Shown in pieces: positions 53,645 through 63,149 of a stretch of 64,000 bases of DNA (positions are counted from its first letter, which is position 1; the number at the start of each line of letters is the position of its first letter). The stretch covers positions 372,001 to 436,000 of the forward strand of contig NZ_KB851218.1 of the NCBI RefSeq assembly GCF_000368265.1, written 5' to 3'. This stretch comes from Acinetobacter brisouisimilis. Its GTDB lineage: Bacteria; Pseudomonadota; Gammaproteobacteria; Pseudomonadales; Moraxellaceae. A program made the translations under genes and the position numbers. Below the pieces are notes generated by a model. It worked only from the letters and a program-made list of their open reading frames with translations. It did no database searches and was not told the DNA's origin.

Positions 53645-54085
53645 ATGCGTGCCCTATTACAACGCGTAAAATCCGCCAAAGTTGTTGTAGATGAACAAAT
53701 TACAGGTGAAATTCAACATGGTCTTTTAGTTTTTTTGGGTCTGGCACAGCAAGATGATCTTGCCATAGGCAAAAAATTGATCGACAAAATCCTGAAATAC
53801 CGCATTTTTGATGATGAACAAGGCAAAATGGGCTGGAATGTCGCTCAGGCTCAAGGTGGAATTTTACTGGTTTCACAATTTACCCTGATGGCACAAACCC
53901 AAAAAGGCTTACGCCCGGATTTTGCCCCTGCCATGCCACCTGCTGCGGCAAAAGCATTGTATGAGAAGCTGATCGACTACACCAAAACTCAATATCCCCA
54001 AGTAGAAACAGGGATTTTTGCTGCAGATATGCAAGTTCATCTGGTCAATGATGGACCTGTCACGTTTAACCTTGAAGTGGTTTAA
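53645..54085 (+). CDS. dtd: D-aminoacyl-tRNA deacylase
   Basis: 146 residues. Signatures: N-terminal MRALLQRVKSAKVVVDEQIT, the catalytic 'LLVSQFTLMAQTQKGLRPDF' block and the C-terminal NDGPVTFNLEV (GP motif). It removes D-amino acids, and Gly from tRNA-Ala, in the cytoplasm. Monocistronic with its own terminator. Confidence 0.95.
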   Translation: MRALLQRVKSAKVVVDEQITGEIQHGLLVFLGLAQQDDLAIGKKLIDKILKYRIFDDEQGKMGWNVAQAQGGILLVSQFTLMAQTQKGLRPDFAPAMPPAAAKALYEKLIDYTKTQYPQVETGIFAADMQVHLVNDGPVTFNLEVV

Positions 54086-54087
54086 AT

Positions 54088-54117
54088 AAAAAAGCTCTCA
54101 AATCTGAGAGCTTTTTT
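54088..54117. terminator. Bidirectional terminator after dtd
   Basis: Stem AAAAAGCTCTCA / TGAGAGCTTTTT with a 4-base loop, between dtd and the convergent SCP2 gene. Confidence 0.9.
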
Positions 54118-54129
54118 ATGGTCTAGAAT

Positions 54130-54615
54130 TTATTTGCCTGTTTTTTGACGAATAAACTGACGAACCTGTTTTACTTTGGCTTGTACCGGTTTTGGTAATT
54201 GTGGTGGCAACAAACGTGCAACCTTGTTAAACCAGACCAACAAGCTAAAGTCACCTTCCATTTTAATACTGCCGTTTTGCATACCCGTCATAAATGCAGA
54301 AGGTTCACCTTTAATCAAGGTTTTTACAGCTTGGTTACTATCAGCAAACTGCAAGGTAAAATCAGCAGGTTGAGGCGCACCAGCAACGGTATCCACTTTG
54401 CCATTATTGACCAGAATCTGACGGGCAAAACCTGCATCGGTTGCAATCTGGATGCGAATTTGGCGATCATGCGATAATTCAATAAATTTCGGCGAGGTTT
54501 TCGCAAGCTGTTTCATTCGTAAAACCATGCTGACCACCAACAAATCCAGTGGGTCTGTACTTACATTCAGCAAAGGTAACTTTACGACAGGAATAGCAGA
54601 AAGATTCATGTGCAT
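54130..54615 (-). CDS. SCP2 sterol-binding-fold protein
   Basis: 161 residues. The SCP2/UbiJ-type fold is suggested by 'QIRIQIATDAGFARQILVNN', the 'ADFTLQFADSNQAVKTLIKG' block and 'GSIKMEGDFSLLVWFNKVAR'. Such proteins bind lipids in a hydrophobic tunnel; UbiJ does so for ubiquinone precursors, but this gene is not in a ubi operon. Basic C-terminus. Monocistronic. Confidence 0.75.
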   Translation of the reverse strand: MHMNLSAIPVVKLPLLNVSTDPLDLLVVSMVLRMKQLAKTSPKFIELSHDRQIRIQIATDAGFARQILVNNGKVDTVAGAPQPADFTLQFADSNQAVKTLIKGEPSAFMTGMQNGSIKMEGDFSLLVWFNKVARLLPPQLPKPVQAKVKQVRQFIRQKTGK

Positions 54616-54702
54616 TTAGCCTATTGTCATTTTATTCATCTTTAAAGCATCCTATCATAACTTGCCAAATGAATAACTAAGCTTTGTATAACAATTTTTA
54701 AG

Positions 54703-54728
54703 AAAAAAAAGTGCATTTTTCAATGCAC
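54703..54728 (-). terminator. Terminator after the 54760-55077 gene
   Basis: Read on the minus strand, a GTGCATT / AATGCAC stem is followed by eight T's. Confidence 0.85.
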
Positions 54729-54759
54729 CCGAGTTGAGTAACTGATGATTTAAACGGCT

Positions 54760-55077
54760 TTATTGTTCTTCTTCATAAACTGGGGTGTGTTCAATCAACT
54801 GTCGGTTGGCAAGCGCCTTTTGCGCAACATGATCTGCTCTTAATAGCAGCACGGTAATTCCCATCATGACAAGGCTAAGCGCAGTTAAATAACTATAGGT
54901 CATTGGCCAATGAAAGGCAGACTGTGCACCCAAACGAATCGCCTCTACAACACCCCAAAACGCCATACCTGCAAACATAAACCCGAGCCAATGCCGAAAA
55001 GGTGAAAAGAAAACAGCGATAAGCGCAATGGCAATCAAGCCGATCCCCACCATAGTGGCAACATTTGCTGTTAACAT
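54760..55077 (-). CDS. Small integral membrane protein
   Basis: 105 residues from the ATG at 55077, with GGAGG four bases upstream; the frame continues to 55110 without a better site. Three predicted helices (VGIGLIAIALIAVFF, 'FMFAGMAFWGVVEAIRLG', 'SYLTALSLVMMGITVLLL') and an acidic tail (VYEEEQ). No family recognised. It stands alone with its own terminator. Confidence 0.75.
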   Translation of the reverse strand: MLTANVATMVGIGLIAIALIAVFFSPFRHWLGFMFAGMAFWGVVEAIRLGAQSAFHWPMTYSYLTALSLVMMGITVLLLRADHVAQKALANRQLIEHTPVYEEEQ

Positions 55078-55430
55078 AAAACCTCCGTCTATCACATTTT
55101 GTGACTGCAACCCTGATCAATTTGAGCATGTTCTGATTAAGCGCTTACGTATTTTTCAGATGACTGTGTGCATGCTCATAATGGCATTATGCAAAGTTTT
55201 TTCAGAAAAAAAAGGGAGTTTTTCCAGCAAAGCGACACACTTTGTCGCCAAATACCAATGTCATTACAAAACGATTTTTTGTGAAAATTCGGCGAGTAAA
55301 GGAAATATATAGGATTGCGTGTCATTACAATGCACTTCAGACCTTTTTATGCTTAAAATCATTTTTTTATAAAATTTTTTAACCCTTCCAAAAACGTAAA
55401 TTCATTGAAACAAATATTTAATTCATATGA
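55078..55430. other. Intergenic stretch before serB
   Basis: These ~350 bases between the small membrane protein and the serB terminator hold no gene that I can support. A plus-strand frame inside it has no ribosome-binding site or family likeness. Confidence 0.45.
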
Positions 55431-55461
55431 AAAAAGCACAATTTTTAAATTGTGCTTTTTT
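55431..55461. terminator. Terminator after serB
   Basis: Stem AAAAAGCACAATT / AATTGTGCTTTTT with a 4-base loop; terminates the minus-strand serB. Confidence 0.88.
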
Positions 55462-55477
55462 ATTTAAAAACAAAAAC

Positions 55478-56701
55478 TTAATTAACAGAATGCATGTCTT
55501 TATCGTGTACACCCAGCAAATACAAAACACCATCCAAACCAATGCTTGAAATTGCGTGATTAGCATTTTGGCGTACCAGTGGTTTCGCTCTAAATGCCAC
55601 GCCTAAACCTGCAATTGAAAGCATTGGCAAGTCATTGGCACCATCGCCCACCGCAATCACTTGTTCAAGTGAAATACCCATTTCATCTGCCAAGCGGCGA
55701 AGCAGTTCGGCTTTACGCGCACCATCGACAATCGTACCTTTGACTTCACCTGTCACCAAGCCATCTTGTACATCCAAGATATTGGCATGGACTTCATCAA
55801 TCCCCAGTTTTTTCTGTAAATATTCAGCAAAATACTGAAAACCGCCCGATAAGATGGCTGTTCTGTATCCCAAAAGCTTAAGCGTTGAGATCAGGCGTTC
55901 TGCACCTTCGGTAATGGTCAAACGTTCTGCAATTTTTGGCAATACGGAAGCATCTAAACCTTTGAGCAAGGCAACGCGAGCACGGAAGCTTTGCTGGAAA
56001 TCCAGTTCGCCCTGCATGGCACGCTCTGTAATTTCTGCAACTTGTGCTCCGATCCCCGCTTCACGCGCCAACTCATCAATCACTTCTTGTTCAATCAGGG
56101 TTGAGTCCATATCAAAACAGACTAAACGGCGATTTCGGCGGTAAACATTATCTTCTTGTACCGCAATATCAATATTCAGTTCAGTTGATAAGTGTAGGCA
56201 TGCTGCACGCATCCCTTGCGCATCGAACATTTTCCCTTTTAAACCGAACTCTACGCAGGCGCGACGACGCTCTGTATTTGGGGTATCGAGTAGCAAACGC
56301 TCTGATAAACGGGTCACTGTTTCAATGTTAAATCCCTGACCCGATACAATTTGCGTGACAGCTTGCAAATCGGCTGCCTTCAGTTCAGGTGCGAACGCCG
56401 TCACAATATAACGGGTTGCTCCACCTTCACTGACCCATTGATTATATTCTGCGTTAGAGATTGGTTTAAATCGCACAGTTAAGCCAATATCATGTGCTAA
56501 AATTAGAATCTCTTTCATTGCCAAAGCAGTTGTGGTCTGATCTTCAGATGCAACCACGATGCCAAGGGTCAGCTGATTATGAATCACGGCCTGACCCACA
56601 TCTAGAATTTGCAATGAATGAGAGGACAAAACTTGCATCAATCGAGTGAACTGATTGGGTTGGTCGGGTCCTAAAAATGAAATAAGAATGATTTCTTGCA
56701 T
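55478..56701 (-). CDS. serB: Phosphoserine phosphatase
   Basis: 407 residues. Two N-terminal ACT-like regulatory domains (~1-180) precede the HAD phosphatase with nucleophile D197 and acid D199 in CFDMDSTLIEQE, 'AILSGGFQYFAEYL' and 'VIAVGDGANDLPMLSIAGLG'. It makes the last step of serine synthesis. Longer than E. coli SerB (322) because of the ACT region, as in many gammaproteobacteria. Divergent from the gene at 56778. Confidence 0.94.
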   Translation of the reverse strand: MQEIILISFLGPDQPNQFTRLMQVLSSHSLQILDVGQAVIHNQLTLGIVVASEDQTTTALAMKEILILAHDIGLTVRFKPISNAEYNQWVSEGGATRYIVTAFAPELKAADLQAVTQIVSGQGFNIETVTRLSERLLLDTPNTERRRACVEFGLKGKMFDAQGMRAACLHLSTELNIDIAVQEDNVYRRNRRLVCFDMDSTLIEQEVIDELAREAGIGAQVAEITERAMQGELDFQQSFRARVALLKGLDASVLPKIAERLTITEGAERLISTLKLLGYRTAILSGGFQYFAEYLQKKLGIDEVHANILDVQDGLVTGEVKGTIVDGARKAELLRRLADEMGISLEQVIAVGDGANDLPMLSIAGLGVAFRAKPLVRQNANHAISSIGLDGVLYLLGVHDKDMHSVN

Positions 56702-56777
56702 GGATTGACTCAGTTTGAGCTACAACTATGATTAGAATCATAATCGAAAATGAATCGAATTGCCTTGGAAGTTTACC

Positions 56778-58052
56778 TTGAATGCACCTAGACAAGGGCT
56801 ATTTGCTAGCCTACTGATTGTAAGTTTTGCATTGCAGACCTTTTTACTGGTCATTGCAACCACGCATCAACTCAAAGAAAACCGTGCCAGCCAAGGTCAA
56901 TTGCTGACCACACAACTGGTTACGGACAGCTTGCATGAATTAGACCCAGCAAATCGCGTGTCTTTGGCGCTTCTAGTCGATCGTTATAAAACCAATCCAA
57001 GTATTGCCTCTATTCGCATTCTCGATGCCTCCAATCAGGTTCTGGCAACAGATGGCTTATATAAAACCCGCGAAGGTGAAGTCTTTAGCCGTGATGCACT
57101 ACAAAATGAAAAGAAAGTCGGTAGTGTCGAAGTCACGCTGATCAAACCGAGCATTGGCGAAATTTTGCGTAGTGAATGGCTTGCAATTTTAGCTTCCCTG
57201 ATTTTGCATTTTGTTTTATGGATTGCCTATCGAGCGATTGCTCGCCCAAGCCGTAGCGAATATCTGGCACGCATTAACAAGGAAATGCACCTCAAGCATG
57301 AGATTCAGGCGCTCACTCAAGCACTTGAACAGGAAAAGCACAATAGTGCCGTGGTCATTGCGCAGGCACAGCAACAACCTAAAAAACAGGCGATTCCAAA
57401 CCGACTGTTCAATAGCGATAAAACTGATGTGAATCCAAACCCACATGCTTTGGCACTGAATATTCAGTTTTATGACCCAAAACAGCTTTTGAGCACGGTC
57501 AGTCAGTCCGTTTCTGTACCTTACTTTAATTTGTGTCAGTTATTCTTGAAAAAAAGTATTGATTTATGTGTACAGCATTATCATCTTTCTCAAGCAGATA
57601 TTAACGTACAACAAAGCTTCCAAGCAGATGGAGCGACCATTACCATTGATGCCGAACGCCCGAAAGCGGTCGAATGTCTGCTCATGGTTGGCATGGTCTT
57701 TCAGTTACTCTCTGAGGTACTGTATAAACGCTACCGTGAAGAAAAACGCTTTGTACTGCAAACTCGCTGCGCGATTGCCAACGCAGTTGAAGACATGCAA
57801 CTCAATGCAGCACAAGCGGCAGCTCGCCTGACACACAACTTAACGGCGAAAGAAAGCGCACTGTATTTGCAAGAACAATATCTGAAACTGATCAGTGAAC
57901 ATTTTCAGCTTGTGGCTCTACCTAACCCAAGCAATGTACTGACCCGTCACGCGTTTATGATCAATGGTATGAACAGTGAATGTGCTGAACTGGCACAAAA
58001 TCTGCGTACCGAGATCTTAAAAAGTAAAAAATCACGTTCTGAAACCACTTAA
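56778..58052 (+). CDS. Membrane protein, Smp/AhpA-like, divergent from serB
   Basis: 424 residues from TTG at 56778, which has GGAAG six bases upstream; TTG at 56760 has none. One N-terminal helix (FASLLIVSFALQTFLLVIAT), an extracytoplasmic region with 'SIASIRILDASNQVLATDG', a second helix (~130-150) and a long cytoplasmic helical part. The first ~160 residues resemble E. coli Smp/YtjB, which also faces serB. The C-terminal ~250 residues have no recognised domain. The function is unknown. Confidence 0.75.
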   Translation: MNAPRQGLFASLLIVSFALQTFLLVIATTHQLKENRASQGQLLTTQLVTDSLHELDPANRVSLALLVDRYKTNPSIASIRILDASNQVLATDGLYKTREGEVFSRDALQNEKKVGSVEVTLIKPSIGEILRSEWLAILASLILHFVLWIAYRAIARPSRSEYLARINKEMHLKHEIQALTQALEQEKHNSAVVIAQAQQQPKKQAIPNRLFNSDKTDVNPNPHALALNIQFYDPKQLLSTVSQSVSVPYFNLCQLFLKKSIDLCVQHYHLSQADINVQQSFQADGATITIDAERPKAVECLLMVGMVFQLLSEVLYKRYREEKRFVLQTRCAIANAVEDMQLNAAQAAARLTHNLTAKESALYLQEQYLKLISEHFQLVALPNPSNVLTRHAFMINGMNSECAELAQNLRTEILKSKKSRSETT

Positions 58053-58069
58053 ATTACTGTCTAGTTTTC

Positions 58070-58097
58070 AACCTCGCCTGAATGGCGAGGTTTTTTT
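58070..58097 (+). terminator. Terminator after the Smp-like gene
   Basis: Stem AACCTCGCC / GGCGAGGTT with a 5-base loop and a T run. Confidence 0.9.
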
Positions 58098-58266
58098 ATC
58101 ATGATTTTGCCTTGACATCATCAGCTTTAGCAGCATTATAGAAATACACATCAGAAAAGCTGCTGTGGATCTTGAGGGAAACATAGGCAATACTGCCTAA
58201 AAATTGCTAATATAAACAACTGCGATAATCGATTGCATTGTAAATTCAGGGTTAAGGTAGGACAGG

Positions 58267-59388
58267 ATGGCACTCAATACTGTTGAAGAGCTTGTCGAAG
58301 ATATTCGTGCTGGCAAAATGGTCATCCTTATGGATGATGAAGATCGTGAAAATGAGGGTGACCTCATCATGGCAGCAACCCATGTGCGTGCCGAAGACAT
58401 CAATTTCATGATTACCCATGCCCGTGGTCTCGTTTGTCTGACCTTGAGCAAAGATCGCTGTCAACAACTGAACTTACCTCTCATGGTCGATCAGAATGGC
58501 GCACAGCATGGCACTAACTTTACCTTATCCATAGAAGCAGCTGACGGGATTACCACAGGCATTTCTGCGGCAGAGCGCGCGCATACCATCCGCACTGCGG
58601 TGGCCGCGGCAGCCAAACCGTCCGATATTGTACAACCTGGGCATATTTTCCCGCTCATGGCACAACCTGGTGGCGTTTTACACCGAGCTGGGCATACCGA
58701 AGCAGGCTCGGATCTCTCACGTTTGGCAGGTTTAGAACCTGCATCTGTGATCTGTGAGATCATTAAAGAAGACGGCACCATGGCACGCCGTCCAGATTTA
58801 GAAATATTTGCTGAAAAACATGGCTTAAAAATTGGTACAATTGCCGACTTAATTCATTACCGTATGACCAATGAACAAACGGTCGAGCGTTTAAGCCAGC
58901 AAAACATTGAAACTGAATATGGCACATTGCAACTGTATCGTTATCAGGAGCAAGGTAGCCCAGACATTCATTTGGCTTTGGTGAAAGGTGAACCGAAACA
59001 AGGTGTCACCACTGTTCGTGTTCATGGGTTCAACCCAACGCGTGATTTATTAAAATTGAAAAAACAATCGGGCGAATCTGCATGGACAATTGACCATGCA
59101 TTACAAACGATTGCCAACAGTGAACGTGGTGTTCTGGTTTGGATTGGTCAAAAAAGCTTACCTGACTTAGGCTCAGCTTTAGATGCATTAACTGCACCAA
59201 CGCCAGTCAAATCCAATTCGGCATTGTCACATCAATATCAGACTATTGGGGTCGGTGCGCAAATTTTACGCGACTTGGGAGTGGAAAAAATGAAACTTCT
59301 CAGTTCGCCATTACGCTTCAATGCCCTTTCTGGTTTTAACTTAGAAGTGGTGGAATATATTTCTGCTGATCAATCTTTTGGAAAATAA
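58267..59388 (+). CDS. ribB: 3,4-dihydroxy-2-butanone 4-phosphate synthase with a degenerate RibA-like domain
   Basis: 373 residues. Residues ~1-200 are a complete RibB domain: [20 protein letters not shown], '[10 protein letters not shown]', '[13 protein letters not shown]'. The C-terminal ~165 residues follow the RibA fold but lack the zinc cysteines (SECLTGD, RCDCG) and the catalytic RQEGRGIGL motif, so GTP cyclohydrolase II activity is not expected. It makes the four-carbon unit of riboflavin from ribulose 5-phosphate. First gene of ribB-ribH-nusB-thiL-pgpA. The leader (58098-58266) has no recognisable FMN riboswitch. Confidence 0.92.
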   Translation: MALNTVEELVEDIRAGKMVILMDDEDRENEGDLIMAATHVRAEDINFMITHARGLVCLTLSKDRCQQLNLPLMVDQNGAQHGTNFTLSIEAADGITTGISAAERAHTIRTAVAAAAKPSDIVQPGHIFPLMAQPGGVLHRAGHTEAGSDLSRLAGLEPASVICEIIKEDGTMARRPDLEIFAEKHGLKIGTIADLIHYRMTNEQTVERLSQQNIETEYGTLQLYRYQEQGSPDIHLALVKGEPKQGVTTVRVHGFNPTRDLLKLKKQSGESAWTIDHALQTIANSERGVLVWIGQKSLPDLGSALDALTAPTPVKSNSALSHQYQTIGVGAQILRDLGVEKMKLLSSPLRFNALSGFNLEVVEYISADQSFGK

Positions 59389-59399
59389 TCGAGGTTGCT

Positions 59400-59870
59400 A
59401 TGGCGATTCGCCGTATAGAAGGTTTATTACATCTCGCGAGCGAAGGCCGTTACGCGATTTTGGTTGCTCGTTTCAATAGCTTTGTGGTTGAACATCTGCT
59501 TGAAGGCGCGATTGACACATTAAAACGTCATGGCGTTGCAGAAGAAAATATCACCGTTATTCATGCACCAGGTGCATGGGAACTGCCTGTTGTTGCGAAA
59601 AAGCTCGCGAATTCTGCACAGTTTGATGCGATTATTGCATTGGGTGCGGTCATTCGTGGTAGCACGCCACACTTTGACTTTGTTGCGGGTGAATGTGCTA
59701 AAGGTTTAGGTGTTGTTGGTTTAGAATCAAGTTTGCCTGTCATTAATGGCGTTTTAACGACCGACAGTATTGAACAAGCCATTGAACGCTCAGGCACCAA
59801 AGCGGGCAACAAAGGCAGTGAAGCTGCTTTGACGGCTATTGAAATGGTGAATTTGTTAAAGGCAATTTAA
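59400..59870 (+). CDS. ribH: 6,7-dimethyl-8-ribityllumazine synthase
   Basis: 156 residues. Signatures: '[20 protein letters not shown]', '[18 protein letters not shown]' and '[20 protein letters not shown]' with the catalytic His. It condenses the RibB product with the pyrimidine precursor to lumazine; the enzyme forms a 60-mer or pentamers. It lies 11 bases after ribB. Confidence 0.95.
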   Translation: MAIRRIEGLLHLASEGRYAILVARFNSFVVEHLLEGAIDTLKRHGVAEENITVIHAPGAWELPVVAKKLANSAQFDAIIALGAVIRGSTPHFDFVAGECAKGLGVVGLESSLPVINGVLTTDSIEQAIERSGTKAGNKGSEAALTAIEMVNLLKAI

Positions 59871-59873
59871 TTC

Positions 59874-60320
59874 ATGTCACAAACTTTACAAGCAATTTAT
59901 GCAGCAAAACGCAAAGCACGTCGTTTTGCTGTACAAGGCGTCTATGAATGGCAAATGAGCCATAACCCTGTTCATGAAATTGAAGCGCGTACCCGTGCTG
60001 AAAATGCCATGCACAAGGTTGACTTAAACTACTATCACGAATTGTTAACCCAAATCGTGGCAGAGCATGAAACTCTGGATGAATTGCTCATTCCTGTACT
60101 TGACCGTGAAATTGATGCGCTTGACGGTGTCGAGCTCGCAACTTTACGTCTGGGTGCATACGAGTTACGCCATCATGCAGAAATTCCTTATCGTGTGGTG
60201 CTGGATGAAGCCATTGAACTGGCTAAACACTTCGGTGGGGCAGACAGCCACAAATACATCAACGGTGTATTGGATCGTTTAGCACATGTGCTACGCGAAG
60301 CTGAAAAACAACAAGGTTAA
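59874..60320 (+). CDS. nusB: Transcription antitermination factor NusB
   Basis: 148 residues, all-helical. N-terminal '[20 protein letters not shown]' and C-terminal '[20 protein letters not shown]', '[13 protein letters not shown]' are diagnostic. NusB binds boxA RNA with S10 in rRNA antitermination. It starts three bases after the ribH stop and overlaps no gene. Confidence 0.96.
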   Translation: MSQTLQAIYAAKRKARRFAVQGVYEWQMSHNPVHEIEARTRAENAMHKVDLNYYHELLTQIVAEHETLDELLIPVLDREIDALDGVELATLRLGAYELRHHAEIPYRVVLDEAIELAKHFGGADSHKYINGVLDRLAHVLREAEKQQG

Positions 60321-60335
60321 TTGTTGTCAAACGCT

Positions 60336-61253
60336 ATGGCCGAATTCTCGATTATTGATCGCTATTTCAAAACTGCTGCATCTGCGCAGGTCGACTTAGG
60401 TATTGGAGATGATTCGGCTATCGTTTCCCCACCCGTGGGGCAACAACTGGTCATCTGTACCGATACCCTCATCGCAGGGCGGCACTTCCCTCTTTCTACA
60501 TCTGCACATGCCATCGGCTGGAAAAGCGTTGCGGTTAACCTTTCCGATCTGGCAGCCATGGGTGCAACTCCTCATAGTATTTTACTCGCGCTAAGCCTGC
60601 CACAGGTCGATGATGCTTGGTTACAGGATTTTAGCCAAGGCTTGTTTGACTGCTGTGCCCCTTATAATGTGCACCTGATTGGTGGCGATACCACCCAAAG
60701 TCCACATCTGACTATCAGTGTCACGGCTCTCGGCTGGATTCCAACCGCTCAGGGCATTACTCGTTCTGGTGCACAAGTGGGTGACTACGTAGTGGTCAGT
60801 GGGCAAGTGGGCGATGCGGCATTTGCCCTACAGCATCTTGGACATCCATTACAACAACGCTTGGACTACCCTTCTCCACGCTGTGAACTTGGACAAAGTT
60901 TACGTGGTCTGGCATCGAGCATGATTGATGTTTCAGATGGTCTGGCTCAAGATTTGGGGCATATTCTTAAAGCCTCGCATGTGGGTGCGACTTTATGGCT
61001 TGACCAACTACCTATTGATCCTGCTTTACACGTATTACCTCATACCGAGCAATGGCAATACGCACTCGCAGGTGGCGATGATTATGAGCTGTGCTTTACC
61101 ATTTCTAAAGACAACTATCAGCGCCTGTGTCAACTTAACCCAGTAACGCCATTTACGATTATTGGCTGTATTCAGGCGGATTTAAGTTTAAAATTTGAAT
61201 ATCAGGGCGAGCCCCAATTCTTACAGCTAAGCGGATATCAACACTTTGCATAA
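60336..61253 (+). CDS. thiL: Thiamine-monophosphate kinase
   Basis: 305 residues from the ATG at 60336 (MAEFSIIDRYF matches the E. coli start); TTG at 60324, seven bases after AAGG, is the alternative. Conserved GIGDDSAIV, 'VNLSDLAAMGATPHSILLAL', 'LIGGDTT', 'SMIDVSDGLAQDLGHIL' and 'GGDDYELCFT'. It phosphorylates ThMP to ThDP. It ends with an eight-base overlap into pgpA. Confidence 0.94.
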   Translation: MAEFSIIDRYFKTAASAQVDLGIGDDSAIVSPPVGQQLVICTDTLIAGRHFPLSTSAHAIGWKSVAVNLSDLAAMGATPHSILLALSLPQVDDAWLQDFSQGLFDCCAPYNVHLIGGDTTQSPHLTISVTALGWIPTAQGITRSGAQVGDYVVVSGQVGDAAFALQHLGHPLQQRLDYPSPRCELGQSLRGLASSMIDVSDGLAQDLGHILKASHVGATLWLDQLPIDPALHVLPHTEQWQYALAGGDDYELCFTISKDNYQRLCQLNPVTPFTIIGCIQADLSLKFEYQGEPQFLQLSGYQHFA

Positions 61254-61752
61254 ATCACCTATTAAATTCCAAGAAATGTCTTGGTTTGATCGTTGCGTCG
61301 TGTTTTGTGGCGTAGGCTTGGGCTCAGGTCTCGCGCCTAAGGCACCTGGCACATTTGGTTCAGCCTTTGCCTTATTATTTATTCCAATTTGGCTATTTCT
61401 GGGCTTTTATACTTCAGTACTTGCCATTATTATTATGTCCTTAGTCGGGATCTGGATTTGTGGGCATACCGCCAAAGTCATTGGCGTACATGATGATGGG
61501 CGAATTGTCTGGGATGAGTTTGCAGGACAATCCATTACTTTATTGCCTTTAATCTTTTTTAACGTAATGCATATACAATGGGCACTGATTGGCTTTGGAT
61601 TATTCCGTCTATTTGATATCTGGAAACCTTGGCCAATTCGTGTTGCTGACCAAAAGGTTGCAGGTGGCTTCGGTATCATGCTCGATGACATTATTGCAGG
61701 GCTTTGGGCTGCATTATGTATTACCATATATTTATTACTTTCAGGTGCTTAA
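61246..61752 (+). CDS. pgpA: Phosphatidylglycerophosphatase A
   Basis: 168 residues from TTG at 61246, overlapping thiL; an ATG at 61276 (MSWFDR) is possible. Four membrane helices and the PgpA blocks 'SGLAPKAPGTFGSAFAL', 'DDGRIVWDEFAGQSITLLP' and 'RLFDIWKPWPIRVADQKVAG', 'GFGIMLDDIIAG'. It dephosphorylates phosphatidylglycerol phosphate in the inner membrane. The thiL-pgpA order is standard. Confidence 0.93.
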   Translation: MHKSPIKFQEMSWFDRCVVFCGVGLGSGLAPKAPGTFGSAFALLFIPIWLFLGFYTSVLAIIIMSLVGIWICGHTAKVIGVHDDGRIVWDEFAGQSITLLPLIFFNVMHIQWALIGFGLFRLFDIWKPWPIRVADQKVAGGFGIMLDDIIAGLWAALCITIYLLLSGA

Positions 61753-61772
61753 CGCCATTTAAGTAGGTTATT

Positions 61773-63137
61773 ATGTCAACTACCGTGATTATTCTTGCAG
61801 CAGGTAAAGGCACGCGCATGCGCTCCAAATTACCAAAAGTGCTTCAACCACTCGCAGGACAACCTTTACTCGGTCATGTGATTCACACTGCTAAACAACT
61901 CCATGCTCAAAATATTATTACAATTTATGGACATGGCGGTGATTTGGTAAAAAATTCATTCCAGCATGAACATATTCAATGGGTCGAGCAAGCTGAGCAA
62001 CTTGGTACAGGTCATGCTGTTCAAGTCACTTTACCTGTATTAGCACAAGATGGTATTTCCCTTATTTTATATGGTGATGTCCCTCTAGTACGTCAGCAGA
62101 CTCTTGAGCAACTCGTTGCGGTTTCTAGTGAAACAGGCATTGGCATGATTACCCTCACGGTAGACAATCCAACAGGTTACGGGCGGATTGTACGTGACAA
62201 TGGTAAAATTCAAGCCATTGTTGAACATAAAGATGCCTCAGATGAACAACGCCAGATTCAAGAAATTAACACAGGTATTTACTGTGTCAGCAATGCCAAA
62301 CTGCATGAATGGCTACCCAAACTTTCCAACAATAACGCGCAAGGCGAATATTACCTGACCGACATTGTGGCAATGGCAGTAGCTGAAGGTTTAGAAATTG
62401 CATCAATTCAGCCTGAACAAGCCTTTGAAGTTGAAGGAGTGAATGACCGCATTCAACTGGCTGCTTTAGAACGTGAATTTCAAGCCCAGCAAGCTTTAGA
62501 ACTAATGCGTCAGGGCGTAACGCTGACTGATCCGAAGCGTTTCGATTTACGTGGTAACCTCAAAGTTGGACACGATGTTCGTATTGACATCAATGTCATT
62601 ATTGAAGGTGACTGTGAACTGGGCGATGGCGTTGAAATTGGTACAGGCTGTGTGCTGAAAAATACTAAAATTGCCGCAGGAACTAAAGTTCAGCCTTACA
62701 GCATTTTCGATGGCGCAATTGTCGGTGAAGATACGCAAATTGGTCCATTTGCCCGTTTACGTCCAGGTGCAAAACTCGCCAATGAAGTCCACATCGGTAA
62801 CTTTGTTGAAGTCAAAAATACAAGTATTGGTTTAGGCTCTAAAGCCAACCACTTTACCTATTTAGGCGATGCTGAAGTGGGTGCTGGTTCGAACATCGGC
62901 GCAGGAACCATTACCTGTAACTACGATGGCGCAAACAAACACAAAACCCTGATTGGCGATGCCGTATTTATTGGCTCAAACAGCTCACTGGTTGCTCCCG
63001 TCAAAGTCGGCAGTGGTGCAACCGTGGGTGCAGGTTCAGTCATTACTCGTGATGTTGCAGAAAATGCGCTGGCATTTGAACGCGCTCAGCAAGTCGAAAA
63101 AACAAATTATCAACGTCCTCAAAAGACTAAGAAATAA
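61773..63137 (+). CDS. glmU: Bifunctional GlcN-1-P acetyltransferase / GlcNAc-1-P uridyltransferase
   Basis: 454 residues. The N-terminal pyrophosphorylase has [20 protein letters not shown] and 'LYGDVPLV'; from ~residue 250 a left-handed beta-helix acetyltransferase carries repeated hexapeptides ('[20 protein letters not shown]', 'VTANS'-type turns). It makes UDP-GlcNAc for peptidoglycan and LOS. It is followed after 12 bases by glmS, its pathway partner. Confidence 0.96.
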   Translation: MSTTVIILAAGKGTRMRSKLPKVLQPLAGQPLLGHVIHTAKQLHAQNIITIYGHGGDLVKNSFQHEHIQWVEQAEQLGTGHAVQVTLPVLAQDGISLILYGDVPLVRQQTLEQLVAVSSETGIGMITLTVDNPTGYGRIVRDNGKIQAIVEHKDASDEQRQIQEINTGIYCVSNAKLHEWLPKLSNNNAQGEYYLTDIVAMAVAEGLEIASIQPEQAFEVEGVNDRIQLAALEREFQAQQALELMRQGVTLTDPKRFDLRGNLKVGHDVRIDINVIIEGDCELGDGVEIGTGCVLKNTKIAAGTKVQPYSIFDGAIVGEDTQIGPFARLRPGAKLANEVHIGNFVEVKNTSIGLGSKANHFTYLGDAEVGAGSNIGAGTITCNYDGANKHKTLIGDAVFIGSNSSLVAPVKVGSGATVGAGSVITRDVAENALAFERAQQVEKTNYQRPQKTKK

Positions 63138-63149
63138 AAGGTAAATTCT

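Noticed and set aside
58098-58266. Possible FMN riboswitch before ribB
   Set aside because: The leader shows none of the conserved RFN-element stems or its GGGGC/CCGAC segments, and it is too short for the full aptamer plus switch.
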